DNA from: Rikenellaceae bacterium | Lineage (GTDB): Bacteria > Bacteroidota > Bacteroidia > Bacteroidales > Rikenellaceae | Reading direction: 5' to 3' | Assembly: GCA_902363575.1 (NCBI GenBank) | Contig: CABJAJ010000004.1 | Coordinates: forward strand, 124,001-188,000 | DNA: 64,000 bases | Position numbers and translations under genes: made by a program | Notes under the pieces: generated by a model | What the model saw: the letters and a program-made list of their open reading frames with translations, nothing else | Database searches by the model: none | Told to the model about the DNA's origin: nothing | Part shown: positions 35,293 to 44,206 of the stretch, piece after piece | Layout of the letters: each line of letters begins with the position of its first letter | Numbering within the stretch: position 1 is the stretch's first letter

Positions 35293-35936
35293 AGCGTCAG
35301 TATGTTGTGGTAGGGCAGCCGGAGGCGGCTGCCGACCGAAGTTACCAGAATGCCCGCGCCCTGTTTTTCCGCCTCCGCCAGCAGCAGCGCGGAGAGAAGC
35401 TCGCCGTTGGCGGCGTCGAGGTGGCTCACCGGCTCGTCGAGCAGGATGAAATCGAACGGCTGGCATAGGCAGCGGATGAAGGCGACGCGCTGCTGCTGGC
35501 CGAGCGAGAGTTTCCCGACCGGCGTGTTGCTCTTGCCGGCGATCCCCGCCGCTTCGAGCAGACGATCGATCTCGTCCGGGGTTTTGAACTGCGTCAGGTC
35601 GTTTTTGACACGGATGTTCTCCCCGACGGTCAGCTCGTCGAAAAGGCGCAGGTCTTGAAACAGTAGGCTCAGCGACCTGCGGCGCAGCGTGGTCCACTGC
35701 CTTGCGGAGAGTGTGCGGCTGTCGGCGCCGTCGAAAAGAATACGACCGGCATAGTCGGTGCGCGAACCGTAGAGGAATGCGCACAGCGAAGATTTTCCGG
35801 TGCCCGAAGCGGCTTCGACAAGGGTGTATTCCCCCTTGCGAAAGGTCGTTTCGCGCAGCCATACCCCGGATTTGCTGGGGGCCGGATCGTCTGCGAAGGC
35901 GTCGGGCAAAACCCGCTGTAAGGTGATCGATTCCAT
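35289..35936 (-). CDS. ABC transporter ATP-binding protein, LolD/MacB-like
   Basis: The 215-residue ATPase has a modified Walker A (EAASGTGKSSLCAFLYG), signature KLSLGQQQRVAFIRCL and Walker B FILLDEPVSHLD. It pairs with the FtsX-like permease that follows. The N-terminal 25 residues are divergent (MESITLQRVLPDAFADDPAP). It is preceded by the DUF4836 gene on the same strand, separated by a terminator hairpin. Confidence 0.88.
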   Translation of the reverse strand: MESITLQRVLPDAFADDPAPSKSGVWLRETTFRKGEYTLVEAASGTGKSSLCAFLYGSRTDYAGRILFDGADSRTLSARQWTTLRRRSLSLLFQDLRLFDELTVGENIRVKNDLTQFKTPDEIDRLLEAAGIAGKSNTPVGKLSLGQQQRVAFIRCLCQPFDFILLDEPVSHLDAANGELLSALLLAEAEKQGAGILVTSVGSRLRLPYHNILTL

Positions 35937-35952
35937 TCGTGGTCGGATTCGT

Positions 35953-35984
35953 AAAAGCGGCCGTTCTTTCGGACGGCCGCTTTT
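35953..35984 (-). terminator. Bidirectional terminator between the DUF4836 and ABC genes
   Basis: A 12-bp stem, AAAAGCGGCCGT (35953-35964) with ACGGCCGCTTTT (35973-35984). The minus-strand T run is short. Confidence 0.7.
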
Positions 35985-36001
35985 GCCTGTATAGGATAAA
36001 T

Positions 36002-37564
36002 TTACATCTGCGTTTCCGCCATGCACTGACCGATCAGTTGGCCGATCTGGTCGCAAATGCTCTTGAGCGCGTTCTGTTCCTTGTCCGTCATCTGGATGTC
36101 GCACGTCGCGCTTTCCATCGTGCCGTAACATTCCATGGTGTCGAACAGACCGAGCATTGCGTGTGCGATAGCGGTCTGGGGCGTTTCTTCCGCAAGCGAA
36201 GTGAGCAGCTTATCGACACCCTCGAAATCGACATAGAACGTAGTGGCCTGCTCCTTGAATATCCGCTCCATTGCGGTCATCGACTCGATGGCCGTGCCGG
36301 CGATTGCCGACTTGACGAGCGGATCGGTCGTGACATAGAGTACGTCGTCTTTCACGCCTGCTGAAATGGGTTCTCCGCCCAGTTCGAGCGAGTATGCGTT
36401 CTCGCCGGTCTGCTTGATCGGCATACCGTTCATTTCGGCGATGAGACTCTGCAAAATGGAGGGATCCTGAATCTGGGCCAGTAAAGATGCCTCGAGACGA
36501 GAGGAGTTCCGGTCGGGCACAGCCATGTCCGAGAATGCGATCGCGAAATCGCCGTTCAACGCATTCATGACCTGTTCGACCTGCGGATTGACCAACATGG
36601 GACCGTAACCGGGTATCCGGGTCAGCATCGCATAGAGTTTCTTCCCGTCCAGACCGCACGACAAAACGCCGATGCTGCTGGCCGGCAGATAGCGGAGCAA
36701 GGCGCCCGTCTGGGGTTTCACATAGCTGACCTCTTTCATCTCCGCTTCGCTCTCCTTGTCTTCGAAGAAGACTTTGGAGTGAGTGACGATGCGGCCCTTC
36801 TCGAAATTGACGGATGCTGCAGCCGTGGCGTGCTGCATTGCCTGTGCCAGCGGCATGGCGCTCAGCATCGGGTTGTTCGCCAGCAGCGGGGCGTAGCTGA
36901 AGAGAATGTCGAGGTCATTTTTGTCCGACAACTGGCCGGCTGCGGCGTTCTTACCCATCAGGCTGTCTTCGCGTTTCTGGGCGAACAGCGCCTTGACCTG
37001 CTCCGACAGATCGAGCGAGGCGTTCTGCGCGAAATAGAGCAGGAATGCGCGGTCGTCGTAAGCGTAAATGACCTGCATGGGCGCGTACTCGCCGATCACA
37101 GCGAAGGTCAGGCCTCCTTCGGTCCGGGATTCCGTCCCGCTTTTTTCGTTCAGGCGTCCGATGAGGCCGTCCAGTTTGGCCTTGTCGCCGATCGGAAGCA
37201 GCAGGCCGCCGCTCATTTCGGGCGAGAGGGTGCTGCCGCTCATCGACATGAAATAGAAGAGGTCTCTGTTCAGGTCGAAACCCGACTCGGCGGGGTTCTT
37301 CAGCAGGCCGAGCAAATACTCCTTCTCTTCGGCCGTCATCGACTCCTCCTGCTCCATCTGCGCGGCGAGGCGCGTGTAGAACGGGCATTCGTCGATCTGT
37401 GCGGCGCCGCTCTTTTCCAGGAGCGAGGCGGGATTGATCCCGACGGTCATGAAGGCGTCGGCCGGCAGGATGTCACGGTAGTCGGCTTTCCCGCGGCAGG
37501 ACAGGATCAACAGGGACAGGGCTGTGAGACAGGCCAGCTTACAAAGACGTAAAATGTTTTTCAT
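36002..37564 (-). CDS. DUF4836 family lipoprotein
   Basis: The 520-residue protein starts MKNILRLCKLACLTALSLLILSCRGK, a signal peptide with a lipobox ending in Cys. The body (DYRDILPADAFMTVGINPASLLEKSGA and following) matches the DUF4836 family of Bacteroidetes, about 500 residues long and of unknown function. The ATG at 37564 is used; an in-frame TTG lies two codons upstream. The -7 box TACCTTTG is at 37596-37603. Confidence 0.82.
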   Translation of the reverse strand: MKNILRLCKLACLTALSLLILSCRGKADYRDILPADAFMTVGINPASLLEKSGAAQIDECPFYTRLAAQMEQEESMTAEEKEYLLGLLKNPAESGFDLNRDLFYFMSMSGSTLSPEMSGGLLLPIGDKAKLDGLIGRLNEKSGTESRTEGGLTFAVIGEYAPMQVIYAYDDRAFLLYFAQNASLDLSEQVKALFAQKREDSLMGKNAAAGQLSDKNDLDILFSYAPLLANNPMLSAMPLAQAMQHATAAASVNFEKGRIVTHSKVFFEDKESEAEMKEVSYVKPQTGALLRYLPASSIGVLSCGLDGKKLYAMLTRIPGYGPMLVNPQVEQVMNALNGDFAIAFSDMAVPDRNSSRLEASLLAQIQDPSILQSLIAEMNGMPIKQTGENAYSLELGGEPISAGVKDDVLYVTTDPLVKSAIAGTAIESMTAMERIFKEQATTFYVDFEGVDKLLTSLAEETPQTAIAHAMLGLFDTMECYGTMESATCDIQMTDKEQNALKSICDQIGQLIGQCMAETQM

Positions 37565-37595
37565 ATGCAAAATGATTAATCGGTTTCGGTTGCAA

Positions 37596-37603
37596 CAAAG
37601 GTA
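37596..37603 (-). promoter_or_regulatory. -7 box of the DUF4836 gene
   Basis: The minus strand reads TACCTTTG, 31 bases upstream of the ATG. Confidence 0.6.
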
Positions 37604-37709
37604 GTAAAAAATGGTTACGGCGTGCTCCGTTTCTCCGTTAATTTCGACCGTCGGGCAACCATTTTCTTTCTGCCGCGACCCGGCGGATGGTTTTCCGGGA
37701 ATTAATCGC

Positions 37710-37717
37710 TATTTTTG
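37710..37717 (+). promoter_or_regulatory. -7 box of the rmuC gene
   Basis: TATTTTTG. Its position only two bases before an in-frame ATG at 37719 rules that codon out and supports the start at 37743. Confidence 0.6.
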
Positions 37718-37742
37718 CATGGAATACAACCCGCGCACACCT

Positions 37743-39191
37743 ATGAATGCATCCTTTGTTTTTACTCTTTTGGCCGCCTCCCTGACGGTTGTTCTGCTGG
37801 TCGTCCTGGCGCTGTGGCGCAGGGAGGCGCGGCGGCTTGCGGCGGCAGGCGCCGGGGCTGCCGCCCGCGAACGGGAGGCCGCCGCATCGCTGGCGGCCTC
37901 GGAAGCGCGTTTGGAGGCGGCGCTGCAGGCCGCGCGGACGGAACGCGAACTGCGTGAGCGCAGCGAGGAGCAGGTGCGCGTATTGACCGATGCCCGTGCG
38001 CGCGTCGAAGCGGAGCTGGCGGCCGTGCGGGCTTCGTCGGAAACCGAGATCGCGGCCCTGCGGCAAAGAAACGCCGAGGAGCGGGAGGCCGAGCACGCCC
38101 GACGCGAGAAGGAGGAGCAGGCGATGCGCTTGCAGTTCCGCAGCCTCGCGGACGAAATCATGGACGAACAGTCGCGCCGGTTCAAGCAGACCAACAAGGA
38201 GTCCCTTGATATCCTGCTCAAGCCTTTCCGGGATAATATCACCGAGTTCCGCGAGCGGGTCGAACGCATCTATTCGGCCGAAAACGAGCAACGGGGAGCT
38301 CTGAAAAACGAGCTGCGGAACCTGATGGAGCTCAACCGCCGCATCACGGCCGAGACGACCAACCTGACCAACGCCCTGCGGGGCAACTCGAAGGTGCAGG
38401 GCGACTGGGGCGAGATGATTCTGGAGACGATTCTCGACGGGTCGAATCTGATTAAGGGGGTGCATTACCATACGCAGGTCAATCTCAGGGACGAGACGGG
38501 GAGCAACCTGCGGCCCGACGTGGTGCTGCATCTGCCCGAGAACAAGCACATAGTCATCGACTCGAAAGTGTCGCTCACGGCTTATGTGAATTACGTCGGC
38601 AGCCAGGACGAGGAGGAGCGGCGGCGGCAGCTCGCGGCGCATGTGCAGTCGGTGCGGCAGCATGTGGCGGAGCTGGGACGCAAGGAGTACCAGCGGTTGT
38701 TGGAGTCGCCCGATTTCGTCATCATGTTCGTGCCGAACGAGCCGGCTTTTCTTGCGGCCATGCAGAGCGACAGCGCGATTTGGTCGGACGCCTACGAGCG
38801 CAAGGTCATCGTCTCCTCGCCGACCAACCTGTTCGCCCTGCTCAAGCTGGTGGACGACCTGTGGAAGCGCAACGCGCAGTCGAAAAATACGGCCGACATC
38901 GTAACCTACGGCACCAAGCTCTACGAGCAGCTCGTGGCGTTCACCGCTTCGCTCGAAGGGGTGGGGCAGTCGCTCGATCAGGCGCGGGAGCGTTACGGGG
39001 ATGCGTACAAGCGGCTCACTTCGGGTAACGACAACATCGTGCGGTGCGGGGAACGGCTGCGCAAATTGGGTCTCCCGACCAAGCGTCGTCAGTCTCCGCG
39101 AGTGCTCGAGGCCGCTTCCGCATACGACGAGGCGGACGACGCCTCGACCCCTGCGGACGCCGTGCCGCCTGCGGATACCGTGTCACAGTAA
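37743..39191 (+). CDS. rmuC: RmuC family DNA recombination protein
   Basis: The 482-residue protein has an N-terminal membrane anchor (FVFTLLAASLTVVLLVVLALW), a long coiled coil (about residues 27-190) and a C-terminal nuclease-like domain of the RmuC family (KVQGDWGEMILETILDGSNLIKG, RPDVVLHLPENKHIVIDSKVSLTAY, VIMFVPNEPAFLAA). RmuC limits inversions at short inverted repeats. The last 30 residues are Asp/Ala/Pro-rich. Confidence 0.93.
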   Translation: MNASFVFTLLAASLTVVLLVVLALWRREARRLAAAGAGAAAREREAAASLAASEARLEAALQAARTERELRERSEEQVRVLTDARARVEAELAAVRASSETEIAALRQRNAEEREAEHARREKEEQAMRLQFRSLADEIMDEQSRRFKQTNKESLDILLKPFRDNITEFRERVERIYSAENEQRGALKNELRNLMELNRRITAETTNLTNALRGNSKVQGDWGEMILETILDGSNLIKGVHYHTQVNLRDETGSNLRPDVVLHLPENKHIVIDSKVSLTAYVNYVGSQDEEERRRQLAAHVQSVRQHVAELGRKEYQRLLESPDFVIMFVPNEPAFLAAMQSDSAIWSDAYERKVIVSSPTNLFALLKLVDDLWKRNAQSKNTADIVTYGTKLYEQLVAFTASLEGVGQSLDQARERYGDAYKRLTSGNDNIVRCGERLRKLGLPTKRRQSPRVLEAASAYDEADDASTPADAVPPADTVSQ

Positions 39192-39337
39192 AGCGGCGAG
39201 GACGTTTTTCCCGCGAGTTCCGTCCGTACGGCCGGAGCGGTCGTTTGTAAGTGTTTTCGGTTGAAAAATAGGCTTGGCAGGGACGCAGCCGGTGCAGCCG
39301 GGTAGGGCGACCCGTCGCCACGCCTGTGTCGGGGGCT

Positions 39338-39856
39338 TTACAGGATACGCTGCATCAACAGTTCGTCGGCATAGCCGTCGGGCGTGCGCTGCCACTCCCG
39401 CTTGATGCCGACCTCGGCGAATCCGGCGCTGCGGAAAAGCCGGAGGCTGGCTGTATTGTCGGCGCCTACGTTGCACCAGAGCTGGTGCAGGCCGAGCGTC
39501 GAGCGGCAGTATGCGATCAGTACCGCGAGTGCGTCGGCGGCATAGCCCCTGCCGCGATGCCGTTTGTCATGGACGAGGATGCCCACGCCGGCCCGTCCGT
39601 TCCAGGGGTCGAAATCGAAGAGGTCGATTGCCCCGACGGGTTCGCCCTCCGTCGTCTCGACGATCAGCCGCAGTTGGCGGGTCTGGGCCAGGTCGAGCCG
39701 TTGCTGTTCGACGAATTGCACGAGCATGTGGCGGGAGAAAGGGGCCGTGGTGCCGCTCACGGCCCAGACTTCGGGGTCGTTTTCCCATCGGTACATCGTC
39801 TCCACGTCCTCGGGTTCGACGGCCCGCAGGCGGCAAATTCTCCCTTCGAGGTTCAT
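39338..39856 (-). CDS. GNAT family N-acetyltransferase
   Basis: The 172-residue protein starts MNLEGRICRLRAVEPEDVETMYRWEND and has the acetyl-CoA-binding loop GILVHDKRHRGRGYAADAL and the C-terminal WCNVGADNTASLRLFRSAGF. This is the RimJ/SpeG-like GNAT pattern; substrate unknown. The start codon overlaps the stop of the ROK gene, so expression is coupled. The frame seen upstream is a shadow of that gene. Confidence 0.9.
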   Translation of the reverse strand: MNLEGRICRLRAVEPEDVETMYRWENDPEVWAVSGTTAPFSRHMLVQFVEQQRLDLAQTRQLRLIVETTEGEPVGAIDLFDFDPWNGRAGVGILVHDKRHRGRGYAADALAVLIAYCRSTLGLHQLWCNVGADNTASLRLFRSAGFAEVGIKREWQRTPDGYADELLMQRIL

Positions 39857-41085
39857 CAAATCCCGATGATTTTGTTGCGTATGAGCATCGCCACGCCCCA
39901 GGCGTTGGCGTTTTCGGTCATTTTCGAGAGGCGGAATTTCGTGTCCTTGAAGACCAGGTTGAGCGAATATTTGTTGGTCGAGGACTTCAGCGGCAGCATG
40001 ATGTAATCCCCGGCGGCGGCGAGGTTGCCGCCGACGATGACCGTCTCGGGGTTGAAGGTGTTGATCAGGAAAGCGACGGCCTTGCCCACCTTTTCGCCCG
40101 CCTCCTCGATCAGCTCGATCGAGAGGTTGTCGTCGTTCTTGGCGGCGGCGATGATGTCGTCGATGTGGATCGGTTCCTGCCGGTCGTACTTCTCGCGCAG
40201 GATGGTGTTCACGCCGCTTTCGATCTTCCTGACGATCTTCTCCTCGATGGCGATGCCCGAAACCTCGGTTTCGAGGCACCCTTTTTTGCCGCACGAGCAG
40301 ATGATTTCGTTGTCGAAGAAAGGAATATGCCCGAATTCGCCCGCGAAGCCGCTCTTGCCGTAGTAGAGCTTGCCGTCGGTCACGATGCCGATGGCCACTC
40401 CGCGGCCCAGGTGGAGGTAGAGCAGGTTTTTGTCGTCTTTGGATTTGCTGCACGTGTACTCCGCATAGCAGCGGGCCCGCGTGTCGTTTTCGAGCAGCAC
40501 GCGGATGCCGATGCGGTGTTCGAGCAGGTCGCGCAGCGATTGTTCGCTCGAGGTGAAGTATTTGTAGCTGCGGCCCGTGTCGGGGTTCACGCGCCCCGTG
40601 ATGCCGACCCCCAGCCCGAGGATTTTACCCCGGTCGATACCGCAGGTGGCGATGAAGCGTTCGATGTTGGCGCAGATTTTTTCGAGACACTGCGACCGGT
40701 CGAGCAGCTCGAACGAGGTGTCGAACTGCTGCTTGATGATGTTGTTCTGCAGGTCGGTGATCAGATAGGACATGTTGTCGCGCCCTACATTGACCCCTGC
40801 GAAATAGATGGCCGAATTGGCCAGTCCGAAGACGTTGGGACGCCGTCCGCCCGGGGTTTCGACCTTGCCCAGGTCGCAGACGATAGTTTCGTCAACAAGT
40901 TCCTGCACGAGTTTGGTGATCGTGGGTACGCTGATGTGCAGCTCCCTGGTCAGCTCCGAGAGGGTACACTCGCCGTTGAGCGCCATGTGGGCGATGATAT
41001 TGCGCTTGATGAGGCTGTTTTTGTGCGAAATGCCCTTGAGTACTTCGTCCTCGTGTCGGTTGAAAAATTCGGTTAGTGAGGTCAT
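39856..41085 (-). CDS. ROK family transcriptional regulator, NagC-like
   Basis: The 409-residue protein has an N-terminal winged HTH (NIIAHMALNGECTLSELTRELHISVPTITKLVQELV) followed by a ROK sugar-kinase-like domain: GVGITGRVNPDTG, LENDTRARCYAEY, LHLGRGVAIGIV, GFAGEFGHIPF and the zinc motif CSCGKKGCLE. It probably senses an amino-sugar phosphate and controls genes such as nagB and the NagB-LmbE fusion 2-5 kb away. A TATATTTG box lies at 41124-41131. Confidence 0.9.
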   Translation of the reverse strand: MTSLTEFFNRHEDEVLKGISHKNSLIKRNIIAHMALNGECTLSELTRELHISVPTITKLVQELVDETIVCDLGKVETPGGRRPNVFGLANSAIYFAGVNVGRDNMSYLITDLQNNIIKQQFDTSFELLDRSQCLEKICANIERFIATCGIDRGKILGLGVGITGRVNPDTGRSYKYFTSSEQSLRDLLEHRIGIRVLLENDTRARCYAEYTCSKSKDDKNLLYLHLGRGVAIGIVTDGKLYYGKSGFAGEFGHIPFFDNEIICSCGKKGCLETEVSGIAIEEKIVRKIESGVNTILREKYDRQEPIHIDDIIAAAKNDDNLSIELIEEAGEKVGKAVAFLINTFNPETVIVGGNLAAAGDYIMLPLKSSTNKYSLNLVFKDTKFRLSKMTENANAWGVAMLIRNKIIGI

Positions 41086-41123
41086 CTTCCGTGCTGTCCC
41101 TTGTCGATTTTACAAATTCTTTG

Positions 41124-41131
41124 CAAATATA
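41124..41131 (-). promoter_or_regulatory. -7 box of the ROK regulator gene
   Basis: The minus strand reads TATATTTG. It overlaps the near-palindrome CAAATTCTTTGCAAAT, a possible autoregulatory site. Confidence 0.6.
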
Positions 41132-41266
41132 CTGAGGATTCTTTGAAAAACGGAAGAACTTATTAATATTTTTTAATATGCGGAGGGCGAGGATGAAAAA
41201 ATCCGGGAGTCGATTGCTCACTGCAAACGGCTCCCGGATGGATGCGGATGCTGAAACGCGCGGAAC

Positions 41267-42148
41267 TCAGAGCGTGGATTTCGATTCCACGACGGCCTGG
41301 GGATCGACCTTGCGGATCAGCCCCTGGAGCACGCTGCCGGGGCCGAGCTCGGTGAATTCGGTGATGCCGTCGGCGAGCATTCGTTTGACGATCTGCGTCC
41401 AGCGTACCGGCGCGGTGAGCTGCGCGATCAGGTTGGCCTTGATCGTCGCCGGGTCGGTATGCGGCTCGGCATCGACGTTCTGGTAAACCGGACATGCCGG
41501 AGTGCGGAACGGCGCCTCTTCGATCGCCCGCTGCAATTCCTGCCGGGCGGGCTCCATCAGCGGCGAGTGGAACGCACCGCCGACGGGAAGCCGGAGTGCG
41601 CGGCGTGCTCCCGCGGCTTTGAGCCGTTCGCAGGCGGCATCGACCGCCTCCGAAGCGCCCGAGATGACCAGTTGGCCGGGGCAGTTGTAGTTGGCGGCGA
41701 CTACAACGCCGTCGATGGCGTCGCAGGTCTGTTCGACCGCGCCGTCCTCGAGTCCGAGGATGGCGGCCATCGCCCCGGGCTGCGCCTCGCATGCCTGCTG
41801 CATCGCTGCCGCACGTTTGGCGACCAGACGCAGACCGTCCTCGAACGAGAGGGCTCCCGCGACCACGAGGGCCGAGAATTCGCCCAGCGAGTGTCCGGCC
41901 GTCGCATCGGGCCGGACGCCGAGCGCCTCGGCCAGAACGACCGAATGAAGGAATACGGCGGGCTGCGTCACGCGGGTCTGCTTGAGCTCCTCGTCCGTTC
42001 CGGCGAACATGATGTCGGTAATGCGGAAGCCCAGAATCTCGTTGGCACGTTCAAAAAGCTCCCGCGCACGGGGTACCGCGTCGTAAAGGTCTTTGCCCAT
42101 GCCTACGGCCTGTGCGCCCTGGCCGGGGAAAACGTATGCGTGTTTCAT
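41267..42148 (-). CDS. fabD: Malonyl-CoA:ACP transacylase
   Basis: FabD charges acyl carrier protein with malonate for fatty acid synthesis. The 293-residue protein starts MKHAYVFPGQGAQAVGMGKD and has the nucleophile motif GHSLGE with Ser 87, plus GAFHSPLM (catalytic His) and YQNVDAEP. The start at 42148 is clear; the longer frame is unsupported. Its promoter region is shared with a divergent lipoprotein gene. Confidence 0.96.
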   Translation of the reverse strand: MKHAYVFPGQGAQAVGMGKDLYDAVPRARELFERANEILGFRITDIMFAGTDEELKQTRVTQPAVFLHSVVLAEALGVRPDATAGHSLGEFSALVVAGALSFEDGLRLVAKRAAAMQQACEAQPGAMAAILGLEDGAVEQTCDAIDGVVVAANYNCPGQLVISGASEAVDAACERLKAAGARRALRLPVGGAFHSPLMEPARQELQRAIEEAPFRTPACPVYQNVDAEPHTDPATIKANLIAQLTAPVRWTQIVKRMLADGITEFTELGPGSVLQGLIRKVDPQAVVESKSTL

Positions 42149-42195
42149 CGGTTCTTGTTTTTGTTTGACGGGGCGAAGGTACGAAATTATTTTCA

Positions 42196-42203
42196 TATAT
42201 TTG
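42196..42203 (+). promoter_or_regulatory. -7 box of the DUF4465 lipoprotein gene
   Basis: TATATTTG on the plus strand, giving a long leader of about 220 bases before the ATG at 42429. Within this leader (42210-42428) I see no obvious riboswitch or peptide. Confidence 0.5.
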
Positions 42204-42428
42204 CGCCGCCGTGTTCCACCGCGCCGGCCGGTCCGCCGTGTGTAACCGTGCCGATATGCGGTTCCGCATGGCCGCCGCCCGAACAAGCTGCGGGCCGTGG
42301 CAGGGCGTGCGGCCGTTGAAGAGCGGAGCGCAAGCCGGCGGGACGGCAGGGCGCATGTCCCCGTCCGGGCAGGCAAACGGCCATTTCGATTGCAAGCAGT
42401 ACCGATCCATAACTCAAATGAACAGAAG

Positions 42429-43313
42429 ATGAAAAAACTCTACTTTACGGCATGCGCCCTGGGGGCGCTGGCTTTCGCGGCATGTTCCGACGACGACAAC
42501 CGCCCGCCCGTCATGACCGAGCCGACGGTGATCTCTTTCGAGGAGGGCGAAGCGATGATCGACAGGTTGGGCGATCCGGTCGTGCTCGGCCGGGTACAGG
42601 TCGAGGGGTGGACCCCCTTTGCGTGCGAGCAGGTTTACTGGCCCAAGGAGCTTGCCAACCGCATCGGCGAAACCGATGATAAGGGGCAGATATGCCTCGT
42701 GGGACCCTATTTCTACACGGCGGACAGCGGGGTCGGCTTCGGGGTGAATTACAACGACGGCACCTCCTGGGATGAGGCGGGCGAAAAAGTGACCGATACG
42801 TGGGGCGGCATCGTGCTGTCGCGCAACTGCTCGCGCCGGCGCGAGACCGATGCCGTCACGCAGCAGTTTACCGCCTGGGCCGAGGGCGGGGCCAACGGAA
42901 CGCGCACGTTCGCCGTCGCGTTCGACTCCAACCGCGCGGGCGAGGGCTTCACGCCCCGCGAAGCGTACAACACCCCGCAGATCGACTTTGTGGCGCCCTG
43001 CGTGCCGGTGCGTATTTGTTTGGCCAACTCCGCTTACACGTTCAACTATTTCACCGACGACTATTTCACCGGCGAGCGGGAGGCGACGACCTATGCGGTG
43101 AAAATTACCGGTTCGCTCGGTGGCAAGACCACGGGCGAGGTGGTCTGCACGCTCCTGAGCAGTCGCGAACGGGTAACGGACTGGCGGGAGGTCGATCTGT
43201 CGGCATTGGGCGCGGTGGATCGGCTGCTGCTCGAAGTGGTTACGGAGGATAGCCGGGCGCCTATGTTTTTCTGCATGGACGAACTGGCCGTCATCCCGGC
43301 TGCGACGGAGTAG
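42429..43313 (+). CDS. DUF4465 domain lipoprotein
   Basis: The 294-residue protein starts MKKLYFTACALGALAFAACS, a lipoprotein signal ending in Cys followed by DDDN. The body (ISFEEGEAMI, YNDGTSWDEAGEKVTDTWGGIVLSRNCSR, YAVKITGSLGG, LEVVTEDSR) fits the DUF4465 beta-sandwich family seen in surface lipoproteins of Bacteroidales. Ligand unknown. It ends at a bidirectional terminator. Confidence 0.85.
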   Translation: MKKLYFTACALGALAFAACSDDDNRPPVMTEPTVISFEEGEAMIDRLGDPVVLGRVQVEGWTPFACEQVYWPKELANRIGETDDKGQICLVGPYFYTADSGVGFGVNYNDGTSWDEAGEKVTDTWGGIVLSRNCSRRRETDAVTQQFTAWAEGGANGTRTFAVAFDSNRAGEGFTPREAYNTPQIDFVAPCVPVRICLANSAYTFNYFTDDYFTGEREATTYAVKITGSLGGKTTGEVVCTLLSSRERVTDWREVDLSALGAVDRLLLEVVTEDSRAPMFFCMDELAVIPAATE

Positions 43314-43343
43314 TGGCAAGAGGCCACGATGGTTCCGGCACGG

Positions 43344-43380
43344 AAAATCCGGCGTCCGCAGTGAGCGGCGCCGGATTTTT
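43344..43380. terminator. Bidirectional terminator between the DUF4465 gene and nagB
   Basis: An 11-bp stem, AAAATCCGGCG (43344-43354) with CGCCGGATTTT (43369-43379), and T runs on both strands. Confidence 0.85.
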
Positions 43381-43392
43381 CGTGCCGCCGTT

Positions 43393-44184
43393 TTACCGCT
43401 GTTCCCGTTCGATCTCCTTGAAATAGCGGTAGGTCGAAACCCGCAGCTCGGTAGCCGCCTCGTCGTCGCAAACCACAATGCCGTGGGGATGCGTCTGCAA
43501 GGCCGTGACGGTCGAAGTATGGGAATAGGGCCCTTCGACGCATTGCTGTACGGCCCGGGCCTTGCGCCGTCCCAGCGCGAGGACGACCACCTCGCGGGCT
43601 TCGAGCACGGTGGCTACGCCGACCGTGAGGGCCTGCCGGGGCACCCGGTCTATGTCGCCGCCGAAAAAGCGGGCGTTCACCCGGCGGGTGTCTTCGGTGA
43701 GGGTCTTGACGCGCGTGCGCGAGCACAGCGACGAAAAGGGCTCGTTGAAGGCCAGGTGCCCGTCCTCGCCGACGCCGCCGAGGAACAGGTCGATCCCGCC
43801 GGCTTCGGCGATGAGCCGCTCGTAGCGGGCACATTCCAGCTCCGGATCGGGAGCTGCGCCGTCGAGCAGGTGGGTATGCTCAGGCCGCAGATCGACGTGT
43901 CGGAACAGGTGTTCGCGCATGAAAGCGTGGTAGCTCTGGGGATGATCCGCCGGCAGTCCGACGTACTCGTCCATATTGAAAGTCACCACGTTGGCGAACG
44001 ACAGCTCCCCCGCTCGGTGGAGGCGGATCAGCTCGTGGTAGGTGCCTTCCGGCGTGGAGCCCGTCGGCAGTCCGAGCACGAACGGCGCATCGGACTCCCG
44101 CTGTCTGCGGCGAATCCGGTCGGCGATATGGCGGGCCGTCCAGCGGGAAGCGTCGTCGGCCGTATCCTGGATAATAAGTCTCAT
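43393..44184 (-). CDS. nagB: Glucosamine-6-phosphate deaminase
   Basis: Converts glucosamine 6-phosphate to fructose 6-phosphate and ammonia. The 263-residue protein has FVLGLPTGSTPEGTYHEL, VVTFNMDEYVGLP, FLGGVGEDGHLAFNEPFSS and VLALGRRKARAVQQCVEGPYS, all classic NagB motifs. It starts 22 bases after the stop of the NagB-LmbE fusion gene, so they form an operon for amino-sugar use. Confidence 0.95.
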   Translation of the reverse strand: MRLIIQDTADDASRWTARHIADRIRRRQRESDAPFVLGLPTGSTPEGTYHELIRLHRAGELSFANVVTFNMDEYVGLPADHPQSYHAFMREHLFRHVDLRPEHTHLLDGAAPDPELECARYERLIAEAGGIDLFLGGVGEDGHLAFNEPFSSLCSRTRVKTLTEDTRRVNARFFGGDIDRVPRQALTVGVATVLEAREVVVLALGRRKARAVQQCVEGPYSHTSTVTALQTHPHGIVVCDDEAATELRVSTYRYFKEIEREQR

Positions 44185-44206
44185 CTTCGGAGCGCTTTGA
44201 GCGGTA